Positions 35,715 to 44,028 of a DNA stretch of 64,000 bases are shown one piece after another. Position numbers and translations under genes: made by a program. The stretch lies in NCBI GenBank assembly GCA_038207585.1, contig JBBQZP010000009.1:46371-110370 (forward strand), written 5' to 3'. The first letter of the stretch is position 1. Each line of letters starts with the position of its first letter. This DNA comes from JBBQZP01 sp038207585. GTDB lineage: Bacteria > Pseudomonadota > Alphaproteobacteria > Rhodobacterales > Rhodobacteraceae. The notes below the pieces were generated by a model. It did no database searches, was not told where the DNA came from, and saw only the letters and a program-made list of their open reading frames with translations.

Positions 35715-38030
35715 GTGCCATCTTTTTCGACAACACTTGAGCAGGCCATTCACGGCGCCCTGGCCCTCGCCAACGCACGCCGCCACGAACTCGCCACGCT
35801 GGAGCATCTTCTGCTGGCGCTGATTGATGAGCCCGACGCCGCGCGCGTGATGAAGGCGTGCAGCGTCGATATCGACGATCTGAAAAAGACGCTGGTGGAT
35901 TTCATCGACGATGATCTGTCGACGCTGGTCACAGATGTCGAAGGGTCCGAGGCCGTGCCGACCGCAGCATTCCAGCGCGTGATTCAGCGCGCGGCGATCC
36001 ATGTGCAATCATCGGGCCGCACCGAAGTCTCCGGCGCGAATGTGCTGGTCGCGATCTTTGCCGAACGCGAATCCAACGCGGCTTATTTCCTGCAGGAACA
36101 GGATATGACCCGCTATGATGCGGTCAATTTCATCGCGCACGGCGTGGCGAAAGACCCGGCCTTTGGCGAGCCCCGTTCGGTGTCGGGTTCCGAAGAACAG
36201 GAAACACCCAAGGCCGAAGCAGGCGAGGCAAAGGAATCCGCGCTGTCGAAATACTGCGTTGATCTGAACGTCAAGGCGCGCAAGGGCGACGTTGACCCCT
36301 TGATCGGGCGTGAGGCGGAAGTCGAACGCTGCATTCAGGTGTTGTGCCGCCGCCGCAAGAACAACCCGCTGCTGGTCGGCGACCCCGGCGTGGGCAAAAC
36401 AGCCATCGCCGAAGGGTTGGCCTGGAAGATCATCCACAAGGAAACGCCCGAGATTCTGGCACATGCCACGATCTACAGCCTTGACATGGGCGCGCTTCTG
36501 GCCGGAACCCGCTATCGCGGCGATTTCGAAGAACGCCTGAAAGCCGTGATGAAAGAGATGGAGGATCACCCCGATGCGATCCTGTTCATCGACGAAATTC
36601 ATACGGTTATCGGGGCCGGTGCCACTTCGGGCGGGGCGATGGATGCGTCCAACCTGCTGAAACCTGCGTTGCAGGGCGGCAAATTGCGCTGCATGGGCTC
36701 GACCACCTACAAGGAATTCCGTCAGCACTTTGAAAAGGACCGTGCCCTTGCCCGCCGGTTCCAGAAGATCGATGTGAATGAACCGTCGGTTCCAGATGCA
36801 ATCAAGATCCTAATGGGTCTGAAGCCGCATTTCGAGGAACACCACGATCTGCGCTACACCAGCGATGCGATCAAATCGGCGGTCGAGCTTGCGGCGCGTT
36901 ACATCAACGACCGCAAACTGCCAGACAGCGCCATCGACGTGATCGACGAAGCCGGGGCGGCACAGCATCTGGTGTCGGAATCCAAGCGCCGCAAAACCAT
37001 CGGCACCAAAGAGATCGAGGCTGTGGTCGCCAAGATCGCCCGCATCCCGCCGAAGAACGTTTCCAAGAACGATGCAGAGGTTCTGCGCGATCTGGAAGGC
37101 ACGCTCAAGCGGATGGTGTTCGGACAAGACAAGGCCATCGTGGCGCTGGCGTCGGCCATCAAACTGGCCCGCGCGGGCCTGCGTGAACCCGAAAAGCCGA
37201 TCGGCAACTATCTGTTCGCCGGTCCGACGGGTGTGGGCAAAACCGAGGTGGCCAAGCAACTCGCGTCCTCACTGGGTGTCGAATTGCTGCGGTTTGATAT
37301 GTCGGAATACATGGAGAAACACGCCGTTTCGCGTCTGATCGGTGCGCCTCCGGGCTATGTCGGCTTTGATCAGGGCGGCATGCTGACCGACGGCGTGGAT
37401 CAGCACCCGCATTGCGTGCTGCTTCTGGACGAGATGGAAAAGGCCCACCCTGATGTCTACAATATCCTGTTGCAGGTGATGGACCACGGCAAGCTGACCG
37501 ACCACAACGGCCGGACCGTCGATTTCCGCAACGTGATCCTGATCATGACATCGAACGCGGGCGCGCAGGAAATGTCGAAATCGGCCATCGGCTTTGGCCG
37601 TGACCGGCGCACGGGTGAAGATACGGCAGCGATCGAGCGGACCTTCACGCCCGAATTCCGCAACCGTCTGGATGCCGTGATCAGCTTTGCCCCGCTTGGC
37701 AAAGAGGTCATCCTGCAGGTCGTCGAAAAGTTTGTCATGCAGCTTGAAGCGCAACTGATGGACCGCGGCGTGCATATCGAACTTACGCCCGAGGCTGCGA
37801 TCTGGCTGGGCGACAAGGGCTATGATGACAAGATGGGCGCCCGCCCCTTGGGCCGGGTGATTCAGGAACACATCAAAAAACCGCTGGCCGAAGAACTTTT
37901 GTTTGGTAAGCTGGTCAAGGGTGGTGTGGTCCGGGTGCTGGTGCGCGATGACGAAATCGCGCTGGAAGTGGAGGAGCCCGCAAAACCCCGCCTCACCGGC
38001 CAGAAACCCCCGCTTCTGACGGCGGAATAA
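35715..38030 (+). CDS. clpA: ATP-dependent Clp protease ATP-binding subunit ClpA
   Basis: A 771-residue AAA+ unfoldase that feeds substrates to ClpP. Two Clp_N repeats fill residues 1-140. AAA-1 has Walker A GDPGVGKT near 223 and Walker B ILFIDEIHT; AAA-2 has GPTGVGKT near 503 and VLLLDEMEKAHPDV. The ClpP-docking loop tripeptide IGF is near 625 (KSAIGFGRD). The start is a GTG with AGGAG 9 nt upstream. clpS, often found beside clpA, is not adjacent here. The REP-like palindrome and a strong terminator follow the stop. Confidence 0.97.
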   Translation: MPSFSTTLEQAIHGALALANARRHELATLEHLLLALIDEPDAARVMKACSVDIDDLKKTLVDFIDDDLSTLVTDVEGSEAVPTAAFQRVIQRAAIHVQSSGRTEVSGANVLVAIFAERESNAAYFLQEQDMTRYDAVNFIAHGVAKDPAFGEPRSVSGSEEQETPKAEAGEAKESALSKYCVDLNVKARKGDVDPLIGREAEVERCIQVLCRRRKNNPLLVGDPGVGKTAIAEGLAWKIIHKETPEILAHATIYSLDMGALLAGTRYRGDFEERLKAVMKEMEDHPDAILFIDEIHTVIGAGATSGGAMDASNLLKPALQGGKLRCMGSTTYKEFRQHFEKDRALARRFQKIDVNEPSVPDAIKILMGLKPHFEEHHDLRYTSDAIKSAVELAARYINDRKLPDSAIDVIDEAGAAQHLVSESKRRKTIGTKEIEAVVAKIARIPPKNVSKNDAEVLRDLEGTLKRMVFGQDKAIVALASAIKLARAGLREPEKPIGNYLFAGPTGVGKTEVAKQLASSLGVELLRFDMSEYMEKHAVSRLIGAPPGYVGFDQGGMLTDGVDQHPHCVLLLDEMEKAHPDVYNILLQVMDHGKLTDHNGRTVDFRNVILIMTSNAGAQEMSKSAIGFGRDRRTGEDTAAIERTFTPEFRNRLDAVISFAPLGKEVILQVVEKFVMQLEAQLMDRGVHIELTPEAAIWLGDKGYDDKMGARPLGRVIQEHIKKPLAEELLFGKLVKGGVVRVLVRDDEIALEVEEPAKPRLTGQKPPLLTAE

Positions 38031-38044
38031 GCTTGCAGGCGGCT

Positions 38045-38101
38045 CCGGATCACGTCCGGGGCTGGCCTTCCGCGCGTAACGCAGCCCCGGACGTGATCCG
38101 G
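38045..38101. repeat. REP-like palindromic element
   Basis: Perfect 20-nt arms: 38045-38064 (CCGGATCACGTCCGGGGCTG) and its exact complement at 38082-38101, with a 17-nt spacer. Palindromes built on CCGGAC-TGATCCGG are frequent between genes in alphaproteobacteria. It starts 15 nt after the clpA stop. Confidence 0.85.
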
Positions 38102-38126
38102 GGCCTCGAAAGAGCCGGCGACCACA

Positions 38127-38154
38127 AAAACCCCTGCTTCCAGCGGGGGTTTTT
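38127..38154 (+). terminator. clpA intrinsic terminator
   Basis: AAAACCCCTGC pairs with GCGGGGGTTTT around TTCCA, one imperfect pair, and runs into TTTTTC. Confidence 0.85.
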
Positions 38155-38507
38155 CTTTGCTGCGAAACGGCGGCCGGGATTCAGGTCTGCGGCCTCAGCC
38201 CGCGCTACGTCTTGATGCCATAAGTTGCCCAGCGCATCGCCGCGGCAAGGCGCGGTCATGGACCCCGCGCCCGCGCGTTGTGGTCCGCCGTGATTGAGCA
38301 AACCACGGTCCAGCCCCGGCATTTCCCCCTGGCTTTCACGACCGCAATCAGTTCCTCGAAGGCCGTGCGCCGCAGGGGCGACAAGAAAAGTATCCGGAAA
38401 TCTGCTCATACACGCGCACAAGCGCCGCAACTAAGGGGCCTAAATGGGTGACGCTGACCAAGCGCCCCCTGCACGGTGCTATGGCCGGAGACCGCCACGC
38501 CCGTGCT
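38155..38507. other. 353-nt space with no convincing gene
   Basis: No frame has both a ribosome site and a familiar protein. On the minus strand a TTG at 38384 opens 42 codons ending at 38256 (FEELIAVVKARGK, WTVVCSITADHNARAR) with native-looking codon use, which might be a gene remnant. The region lies between the clpA terminator and the 3' end of the OmpA-like gene. Confidence 0.3.
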
Positions 38508-40133
38508 CTACCTTTCCGTCAGTTTCAACTCGATCCGCCGGTTCTGCGCGCGGGCCTCGGCGCTGTCGCCTGCGGCTACGGGCTGGTATTCGCCAAAGCC
38601 GGTTGCCGCCAGCCGGTTTGGCGGAAAGCCAAGATCATTCTGCATGAACTTCACCACCGACAAGGCACGCGCCTGCGACAATTCCCAGTTGTCGGCAAAT
38701 TCGCCCTGCCCCGACAAAGGCACGTTGTCGGTATGGCCATCCACCCGGATGATCCAGTCGATACCAGGGGGAATCTGGTCGGCCACTTCGCGAAGCGTCG
38801 AGACAACGCTGGCAATCTGCGACCGACCCTCAGGCGCCAGATCGGCGGAACCGGGGTTGAACAGGACTTCGGACGAAAACACGAACCGGTCCCCCACCAC
38901 CCGCACGCCTTCGCGCCCGGCCAAAAGCTGGCTGAGTTGACCGAAGAATTCCGAACGATACTTGGCCAGATCCTGATTTTCCGCCTCAAGCCGCAGGCGC
39001 TCCGCCTCTTCCAGCGCCGCGCGGCGTTTTTGTTCAGCAGCCACCTGCGCCAGCGCTGAATTCAACTGCCCGCCCAGATTTTCAAGCTGGACCTTGGAGG
39101 CGCTGTCTTTCGCGGACGCTGCATCAAGCAAGTCCTGCAGTGACCCCAACTGCCCGCGCAGCGTCGCGATCTGTTCGTTCAGCAGCGCCACCTGCCGTGC
39201 CGCATCTGCCGATTTCGATTGCTCTGCTGTCAGCGCCGCCTGCGCCGTTGCCAAAAGTGCATCTTTGCCAGTCACCGTCTGCGCGGTCTGCGCGGCCTTG
39301 GTCTGTGCGGCGGCGAGCAGGGTCAACGTTTCCTCTGCCCGCTTGCGCTGTTCCTCCAGCGCCAGCGTCATCGCCGTCAGTTCGGTGTCAGATGATTGCA
39401 GCCTGTCGCGCAACGCCTGAAGGGCCGCCTGATCAACCAGCCGCCCAGCCTCAGCCGCATCCAGCGCGGTTTGCGCCTTTGCACGGTCTGCTTCGGTGAC
39501 TGACGCTTTAGCTTGCAGGTCGGCGACCAAGGCATCCAGCGCCTCGCGCCGGGCGGCGGCCAGACGGGCGGCTTCGGCCCCGGCGTCCACCTCATCGCGC
39601 GCCTTGGCTAAAGCCAGTTGCAGCGCCTCGGCCTCGGACACCAGCTTGGCCCGCCCCGCCTCAAGATCGGCGATCGAAGCGGTCAAGGTCGTCACCTGGC
39701 CGCGCGCGGCATCGCGGTCGGCCAGCAGCGACGCCACTTGCGCCTCGAACGCTGACACCTTTGCGGTCGCCGCAGCAAGTTCATCCTGCCGCGCCGAAAG
39801 CTGCGAGGTCAGTGATGTAATCAGCGACGCCTGCTCCACTCCCTTGGCCTGCGCCGCCGAAAGGTTGGTGCCAAGCCGGCCCACCTCGGCCTGCAATTCG
39901 GTCGCGCGGTTCTTCTCCAGCCCCAGCGCATCGGCAAGGCTGGCGACCTGTGCTGTCAGCGCGTCAAGTTCGCTGCCCTGCGTGGTGATCGTTTCGCGCA
40001 AGACCGATTGCACTACGGTAAAGATCGTCAGCACGAACATCATCACCAGCAAAAGCGAGGTCATCGCATCGACAAAGCCGGGCCAGATGACCCCTTCGCT
40101 GCCGCCACGCGAAGACCTGCGGGACAGCGCCAT
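38508..40133 (-). CDS. Membrane-anchored coiled-coil protein with C-terminal OmpA/MotB domain
   Basis: A 541-residue protein. A single N-terminal membrane helix (FVDAMTSLLLVMMFVLTIFTVVQ) is MotB/ExbD-like, with an Asp at its start in the place of the proton-carrying residue. Residues 50-390 form an almost unbroken Ala/Gln/Glu-rich coiled coil (repeated SLTSQLSARQDEL- and ALQALRDRLQSS-type heptads). The C-terminus is an OmpA-like peptidoglycan-binding domain: FNPGSADLAPEGRSQIA, VDGHTDNVPL, LSQARALSVVKFM and ARAQNRRIELKL. Three nt upstream is a MotA/ExbB-like gene, so the two probably form a proton-driven channel complex anchored to the cell wall. The function is unknown. Known flagellar MotB and ExbD lack such a long periplasmic coil. 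Confidence 0.82.
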   Translation of the reverse strand: MALSRRSSRGGSEGVIWPGFVDAMTSLLLVMMFVLTIFTVVQSVLRETITTQGSELDALTAQVASLADALGLEKNRATELQAEVGRLGTNLSAAQAKGVEQASLITSLTSQLSARQDELAAATAKVSAFEAQVASLLADRDAARGQVTTLTASIADLEAGRAKLVSEAEALQLALAKARDEVDAGAEAARLAAARREALDALVADLQAKASVTEADRAKAQTALDAAEAGRLVDQAALQALRDRLQSSDTELTAMTLALEEQRKRAEETLTLLAAAQTKAAQTAQTVTGKDALLATAQAALTAEQSKSADAARQVALLNEQIATLRGQLGSLQDLLDAASAKDSASKVQLENLGGQLNSALAQVAAEQKRRAALEEAERLRLEAENQDLAKYRSEFFGQLSQLLAGREGVRVVGDRFVFSSEVLFNPGSADLAPEGRSQIASVVSTLREVADQIPPGIDWIIRVDGHTDNVPLSGQGEFADNWELSQARALSVVKFMQNDLGFPPNRLAATGFGEYQPVAAGDSAEARAQNRRIELKLTER

Positions 40134-40136
40134 GGC

Positions 40137-41354
40137 CTAGCCTCGCCCGACGGTGCTGCGCGACAATTGCCGCACGGCGGCGGTCAGGGCCGACAGATCG
40201 GCACGCAGGTCAGTCATGCTTTCCTGCCGACCGGCCGAGATTTCCTCAAGTATCCGCAAAAGCTGCACGTCGATGGACCGCATCCGCATCCGGCTTTCAG
40301 CATCGGAATGCGCGCCACCCTCGGCCGCCATCAGCGCCGCAATCAGCTTGTCCTGCCCGTCGGCAACCCGCGTCAACGCGGCTGCGGTGCCAGATTCGGC
40401 CTCCATCCGTGTCGCCAGTCGCCCGATCACATCGCCCAGCGCGCCGATCTTTTCATCGACCAAAGCGCGGCTGATATCGGCTTGACCATAAAGCTCCTCT
40501 AGCGCGCCCATCTGGTCGGCAACCTGATCCAGCATTTGCACCACCGCCGCAGTATCGGCGGGCCCGTCACCCTCGCCCACCGAAAGGCTAAGCCGGGTGA
40601 TCGACGACATCCACTCTTCCAGCTCACGGTAAAAGCGGTTCTGGCCGTGGCCCGCAAAGAGTTCCAGCAAGCCGATCACAAGTGACCCCGCCAGCCCCAA
40701 AAGCGATGATGAAAACGCCGTGCCCATGCCGCCCAACTGCGCCTCAAGCCCGCCCATCAGTTTGGAAAAGACCTGAATGCCCGTCTCGCCCTCTTTCGGG
40801 GCCAGCGCGCGGATCGTGTCGACCATCGCCGGAACGGTGGTGGCAAGGCCGTAGAAGGTGCCCAGAAGGCCAAGGAAAATCAGAAGGTTGCCCAGATATC
40901 GCGTGATATCGCGGGCCTCGTCGATCCGGGTTCCGATGGAATCGAGGATCGACTGCGCCGATGTTGTCGAAATCTGCATCTGTGTCTGCGCACCGCGTGT
41001 GCGCAAAAGCGCGGTCAGCGGTGCCAGCAAACGCGGAGCGGTGGTGAACTGAAATCCGGGGCGGTTCTGCACGAAGCCTTCGATCCAGCCGACCGATTGA
41101 AAAACCTGCATCACCTGCCAGAAACAGGAAATAACCCCGATGGCAAACACCAGCGCGATGAACGAATTCAGCGTCACATTGGCAAAAAACACCACCTGCA
41201 ACACGCGAAACCCGAAATACGCACCCGCACCGACCAATGCGATCACGATCAGCATCGTCACCAGTTGCCGCACCGGATGGGTGAACGATGGCTTGGGGCC
41301 GGAAATGCTTCGTTCCATCAGTTGCGCAAAGCCTTGTGAGTGCTTGCCAAACAA
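40137..41354 (-). CDS. MotA/TolQ/ExbB-family proton channel protein
   Basis: A 405-residue membrane protein. Hydrophobic helices lie near residues 30-53, 60-80, 150-175 and 210-240; the ExbB/TolQ core reads ITRYLGNLLIFLGLLGTFYG, then LGGMGTAFSSSLLGLAGSLV. The C-terminal 150 residues are cytoplasmic and helical (DQVADQMGALEELYGQADIS). It probably forms the pentameric channel around the membrane helix of the OmpA-like protein encoded 3 nt downstream. It differs from TolQ (about 230 residues) and has no tolR, tolA or exbD beside it. The start at 41354 is uncertain; an ATG at 41312 is in frame. Confidence 0.8.
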   Translation of the reverse strand: MFGKHSQGFAQLMERSISGPKPSFTHPVRQLVTMLIVIALVGAGAYFGFRVLQVVFFANVTLNSFIALVFAIGVISCFWQVMQVFQSVGWIEGFVQNRPGFQFTTAPRLLAPLTALLRTRGAQTQMQISTTSAQSILDSIGTRIDEARDITRYLGNLLIFLGLLGTFYGLATTVPAMVDTIRALAPKEGETGIQVFSKLMGGLEAQLGGMGTAFSSSLLGLAGSLVIGLLELFAGHGQNRFYRELEEWMSSITRLSLSVGEGDGPADTAAVVQMLDQVADQMGALEELYGQADISRALVDEKIGALGDVIGRLATRMEAESGTAAALTRVADGQDKLIAALMAAEGGAHSDAESRMRMRSIDVQLLRILEEISAGRQESMTDLRADLSALTAAVRQLSRSTVGRG

Positions 41355-41391
41355 TAGGCGGGCAAAGCCGTGCTGCCAAGCGGGTTGCGCG

Positions 41392-41931
41392 TCAATCTTC
41401 GGTTAACGCTCGGACTCGGGCTGAAAGCCACGCAAGGTCGGGGTCAGCTATGCCTAAAGCGGCCAGATGATCAGCGGTGTTCCACAGATAGTCGCGGTTC
41501 GGCCCCCGTCCGCCAACAGACCGTGCAATCAGATGCGCCTGTTCTTCCAGCGCCAGTCCGCCGCAATACTGGTCGTGATCAGGGTCAATCACATAGGCCA
41601 GCACCGTACCCTGCCCGCCGTCGTGAAAATCGGCCACCAATTCTCGCTCCAGATAGGCCGAAGAGATCAGTTCACGCTCGCGCAGCATGGCAAGCGTCGC
41701 CGCCTCGTCGCCCGCTGCAACACGCAGTGCCAGCCCGTCACAGAACGCATCCCCCGCCTGATCCAGTGCCAGAACCAGCCCCGGTTCCGCGACCGTTCCG
41801 CGATGATGGATGGACCGCATGCAAAAGCTGCGCTGCCAGCCGAGAAGACGCGCAAGGCGCTGTTCGGCCACGGCAAAACCGGGGTTCCAAAGCAGCGATC
41901 CATATCCGAAAACCCACATTGGCGTGTGCAT
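41392..41931 (-). CDS. chaC: Gamma-glutamylcyclotransferase, ChaC type
   Basis: A 179-residue enzyme that degrades glutathione to 5-oxoproline and Cys-Gly. The substrate loop VFGYGSLLWNPGF is at residues 7-19; WQRSFCMRSIHHRGT, ERELISSAYLERELVADF and the DHDQYCGGLALEEQAHLIA segment follow, ending with NRDYLWNTADHLAALGI. The ATG at 41931 has AGAGGG upstream. It is divergent from the DUF2125 gene and lies downstream of nothing on its strand; the ExbB-like gene follows 37 nt on. Confidence 0.92.
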   Translation of the reverse strand: MHTPMWVFGYGSLLWNPGFAVAEQRLARLLGWQRSFCMRSIHHRGTVAEPGLVLALDQAGDAFCDGLALRVAAGDEAATLAMLRERELISSAYLERELVADFHDGGQGTVLAYVIDPDHDQYCGGLALEEQAHLIARSVGGRGPNRDYLWNTADHLAALGIADPDLAWLSARVRALTED

Positions 41932-41992
41932 GCTGGCCCTCTCTTCCTCCCGCCTGTAAACACGAGGGGCGAGGGAATGGAAAGGGGCGCAC

Positions 41993-42985
41993 ATGCGGTG
42001 GATGATCCGGGCGATTTTGGCATTGGCCCTGCTGTGGGGCGGCTATTGGGTGATCGGATCACGCGCGATGGACCGCGCCGCACAACGGTTTTTTGACCGT
42101 GCCGCCGAACGTGGTCTGGTTGCCGAACAGGGCGGTATCGAGGTCGCGGGCTTTCCGTCGCGTTTTGATCTGACGGTGACCGACCCGAAACTCGTGGACC
42201 CCGCGCGCGGCATCGGCTGGTCGGCCCCCTTCGTGCAGATCCTGACGCTTAGCTACACGCCGTGGCATCTGATTGCGGCCCTGCCGAACGACCAGACGCT
42301 TGATCTGCCCGACCAATCGCTGAAGGTGCAATCAAGCTATTTGCAAGGCAGCGTGGTCGTCACCCCCGGCACCGCGCTGACGCTGGACAGGCTGGCGGCC
42401 GAGGCGCGGGATCTGCGCGTTACCTCGACCCTTGGCTGGGTTCTGGGCGCTGCGGATGTGCAGCTTCACACGCGGCAGAACCCGGCGACCGTCAATGCGC
42501 ATGACATCGACATTGCCGCCAGGGATGTGATACCCGACCCCGCCCTGATGGCGCTGGCCGGGGCGGATGCGGATTTGCCCGACAAGATCGCGCAGATGCG
42601 GCTGACCGCGACGGCCGCACTGACCGCCCCGGTTGACCGATACGCCAGAGAGACCCGGCCGCAGATTACCGCGCTGGCGATCCGCGAAGCCTCGGTCACG
42701 TGGGGCGATGTGGTGCTTTTCGCAAAGGGCGATCTGGTCACCGACCGCCAAGGCCGCGCCGAGGGCAAGCTGGAGTTGCGGCTGGAAAATTGGCGCACGC
42801 TGGTTCCCGTGGCCATTGCGATGGGAGTGATCCCGCCCGACACCGCACCCACGGTGGAACAGGTGATGACGGTTTTTGCCAAGGGCGGCGATACGCTGAC
42901 GGTGCCGGTCACGTTCAAGGACGGGCGCACCAGTCTGGGGCCGATCCCGCTGGGACCAGCGCCACGGATTGCTCAGCGGCAGTAG
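41993..42985 (+). CDS. DUF2125 domain-containing protein, membrane-anchored
   Basis: A 330-residue protein with one N-terminal membrane helix (MIRAILALALLWGGYWVIGS) and a large periplasmic beta-rich domain: FDLTVTDPKLVDPARGIGWSA, LTLSYTPWHLIAALPNDQ, LRLENWRTLVPVAIAMGVI and a short C-terminal DGRTSLGPIPLGPAP. This is the DUF2125 pattern widespread in alphaproteobacteria; its role is unknown, and the fold is reminiscent of AsmA-like envelope proteins. The 3' end overlaps the convergent extensin-like gene by 13 bp. Confidence 0.85.
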   Translation: MRWMIRAILALALLWGGYWVIGSRAMDRAAQRFFDRAAERGLVAEQGGIEVAGFPSRFDLTVTDPKLVDPARGIGWSAPFVQILTLSYTPWHLIAALPNDQTLDLPDQSLKVQSSYLQGSVVVTPGTALTLDRLAAEARDLRVTSTLGWVLGAADVQLHTRQNPATVNAHDIDIAARDVIPDPALMALAGADADLPDKIAQMRLTATAALTAPVDRYARETRPQITALAIREASVTWGDVVLFAKGDLVTDRQGRAEGKLELRLENWRTLVPVAIAMGVIPPDTAPTVEQVMTVFAKGGDTLTVPVTFKDGRTSLGPIPLGPAPRIAQRQ

Positions 42986-44028
42986 GTGCCGTTGCGATAG
43001 CGAACAACGTCGAAATGCATGTGATCTTCGTGGTGGCCATCAGACCCCGGCCCAAGCGTGGTGCCGAAGATGCCGCAGCCGCCCTTGTAGGCCGCCTTCA
43101 TCGCGCGGCCCATCTTGCCGCGCCAGTCACGCGCCACGGTCAGCTTGGTGCCGTCTAACAGCACATAGCCCGCCACATCAATAGCCCGACCCTTGCCATG
43201 TTCGCTGATCTTGGCGCCGCGCACCGAATTGCGGGGGCGGCAGGAATAGCTGCCCGCAATCAAAAGCTGCACCGCCGGGCGCTTGCCCATGTTCGGTTGC
43301 AGATCGTTGACCACCCATTTGTTCAGCGCCACCGCCGTCGCACATTCGACCGTTGCGGGGGTGGAAAGTGCCACACCCGACACCGATGTGACCTTGACCG
43401 CATCGGCAATCCCGCACCCCCTGACGCGGGAGACGACCGGCGCAATCACCTGCCCCTTGATCGAAGGATCGCCGCAGATCGAGCCCTTTTTGCTGACCAC
43501 GCCACCCGGCGCCGGTTTGACACGGATTGCTGCGGCTCTGACGATCTTTTCAATGCCGCGCGGCCGCGCCTGCGGGCGTTTCGATGCTCCCAGACCCTGA
43601 ACCACCGGGGCCTGAACCGCAGAAGCCTGAACAACCGCAAGTTCGGGCACGGCAATGGCGGGCTTGGGGGCAACGGCTGTGGCGGGAATGAACGGGCGCG
43701 GCAGGGGCCGGATCACCGCAAAGGCAGCCTGCGTCGGTTCGGGTTTAGCCAGCCCTTGGGGCCGCGCCATCGGGCGGATCTGAGGAACCGCAACTGCGTT
43801 CGAAGATGATACGGTCAGGTGCGACCGGGGTGGGGCGACGGCAGCAAGCGTCGCGTCGGCTACGGGCAACAAGGCCGCGAAATCCGGGGTGGGCAACAAG
43901 GCGGGGCGTTGCACCAGAATATCAGTCGCCCGCGCCACGGGTCGCAGCGATTTTTCCAATCCGTCTGCCAGAACCGGCAATGCCCCAAGCGCGAAAAGGG
44001 CCACCAGCCCGGCGAAAAGTCTTGTCAT
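42973..44028 (-). CDS. Extensin-like C-terminal (M15-type peptidase-like) protein, exported
   Basis: A 351-residue exported protein: signal peptide (MTRLFAGLVALFALGALPVLA), then about 160 residues rich in Pro, Ala and Arg (QIRPMARPQGLAKPEPTQAA, PRPFIPATAVAPKPAIAVPE), then the Extensin-like_C domain. That domain has CGIADAVKVTSVSGVALST, ISEHGKGRAIDVAGYVL and HHEDHMHFDVVRYRN, the His/Asp arrangement of D-Ala-D-Ala metallopeptidases, so it may trim peptidoglycan. The ATG at 44028 overlaps the tyrC stop by 4 nt. Confidence 0.87.
   Translation of the reverse strand: MTRLFAGLVALFALGALPVLADGLEKSLRPVARATDILVQRPALLPTPDFAALLPVADATLAAVAPPRSHLTVSSSNAVAVPQIRPMARPQGLAKPEPTQAAFAVIRPLPRPFIPATAVAPKPAIAVPELAVVQASAVQAPVVQGLGASKRPQARPRGIEKIVRAAAIRVKPAPGGVVSKKGSICGDPSIKGQVIAPVVSRVRGCGIADAVKVTSVSGVALSTPATVECATAVALNKWVVNDLQPNMGKRPAVQLLIAGSYSCRPRNSVRGAKISEHGKGRAIDVAGYVLLDGTKLTVARDWRGKMGRAMKAAYKGGCGIFGTTLGPGSDGHHEDHMHFDVVRYRNGTYCR

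Noticed and set aside
38050..38430. A 126-codon minus-strand frame after clpA
   Set aside because: It crosses the clpA terminator and the REP-like palindrome and has no ribosome site or motif.
38508..41354. Zorya defence system (ZorAB)
   Set aside because: Only the motor-like pair is present; there is no ZorC, ZorD or ZorE, no nuclease and no other defence gene nearby, and the long coil is in the B subunit.
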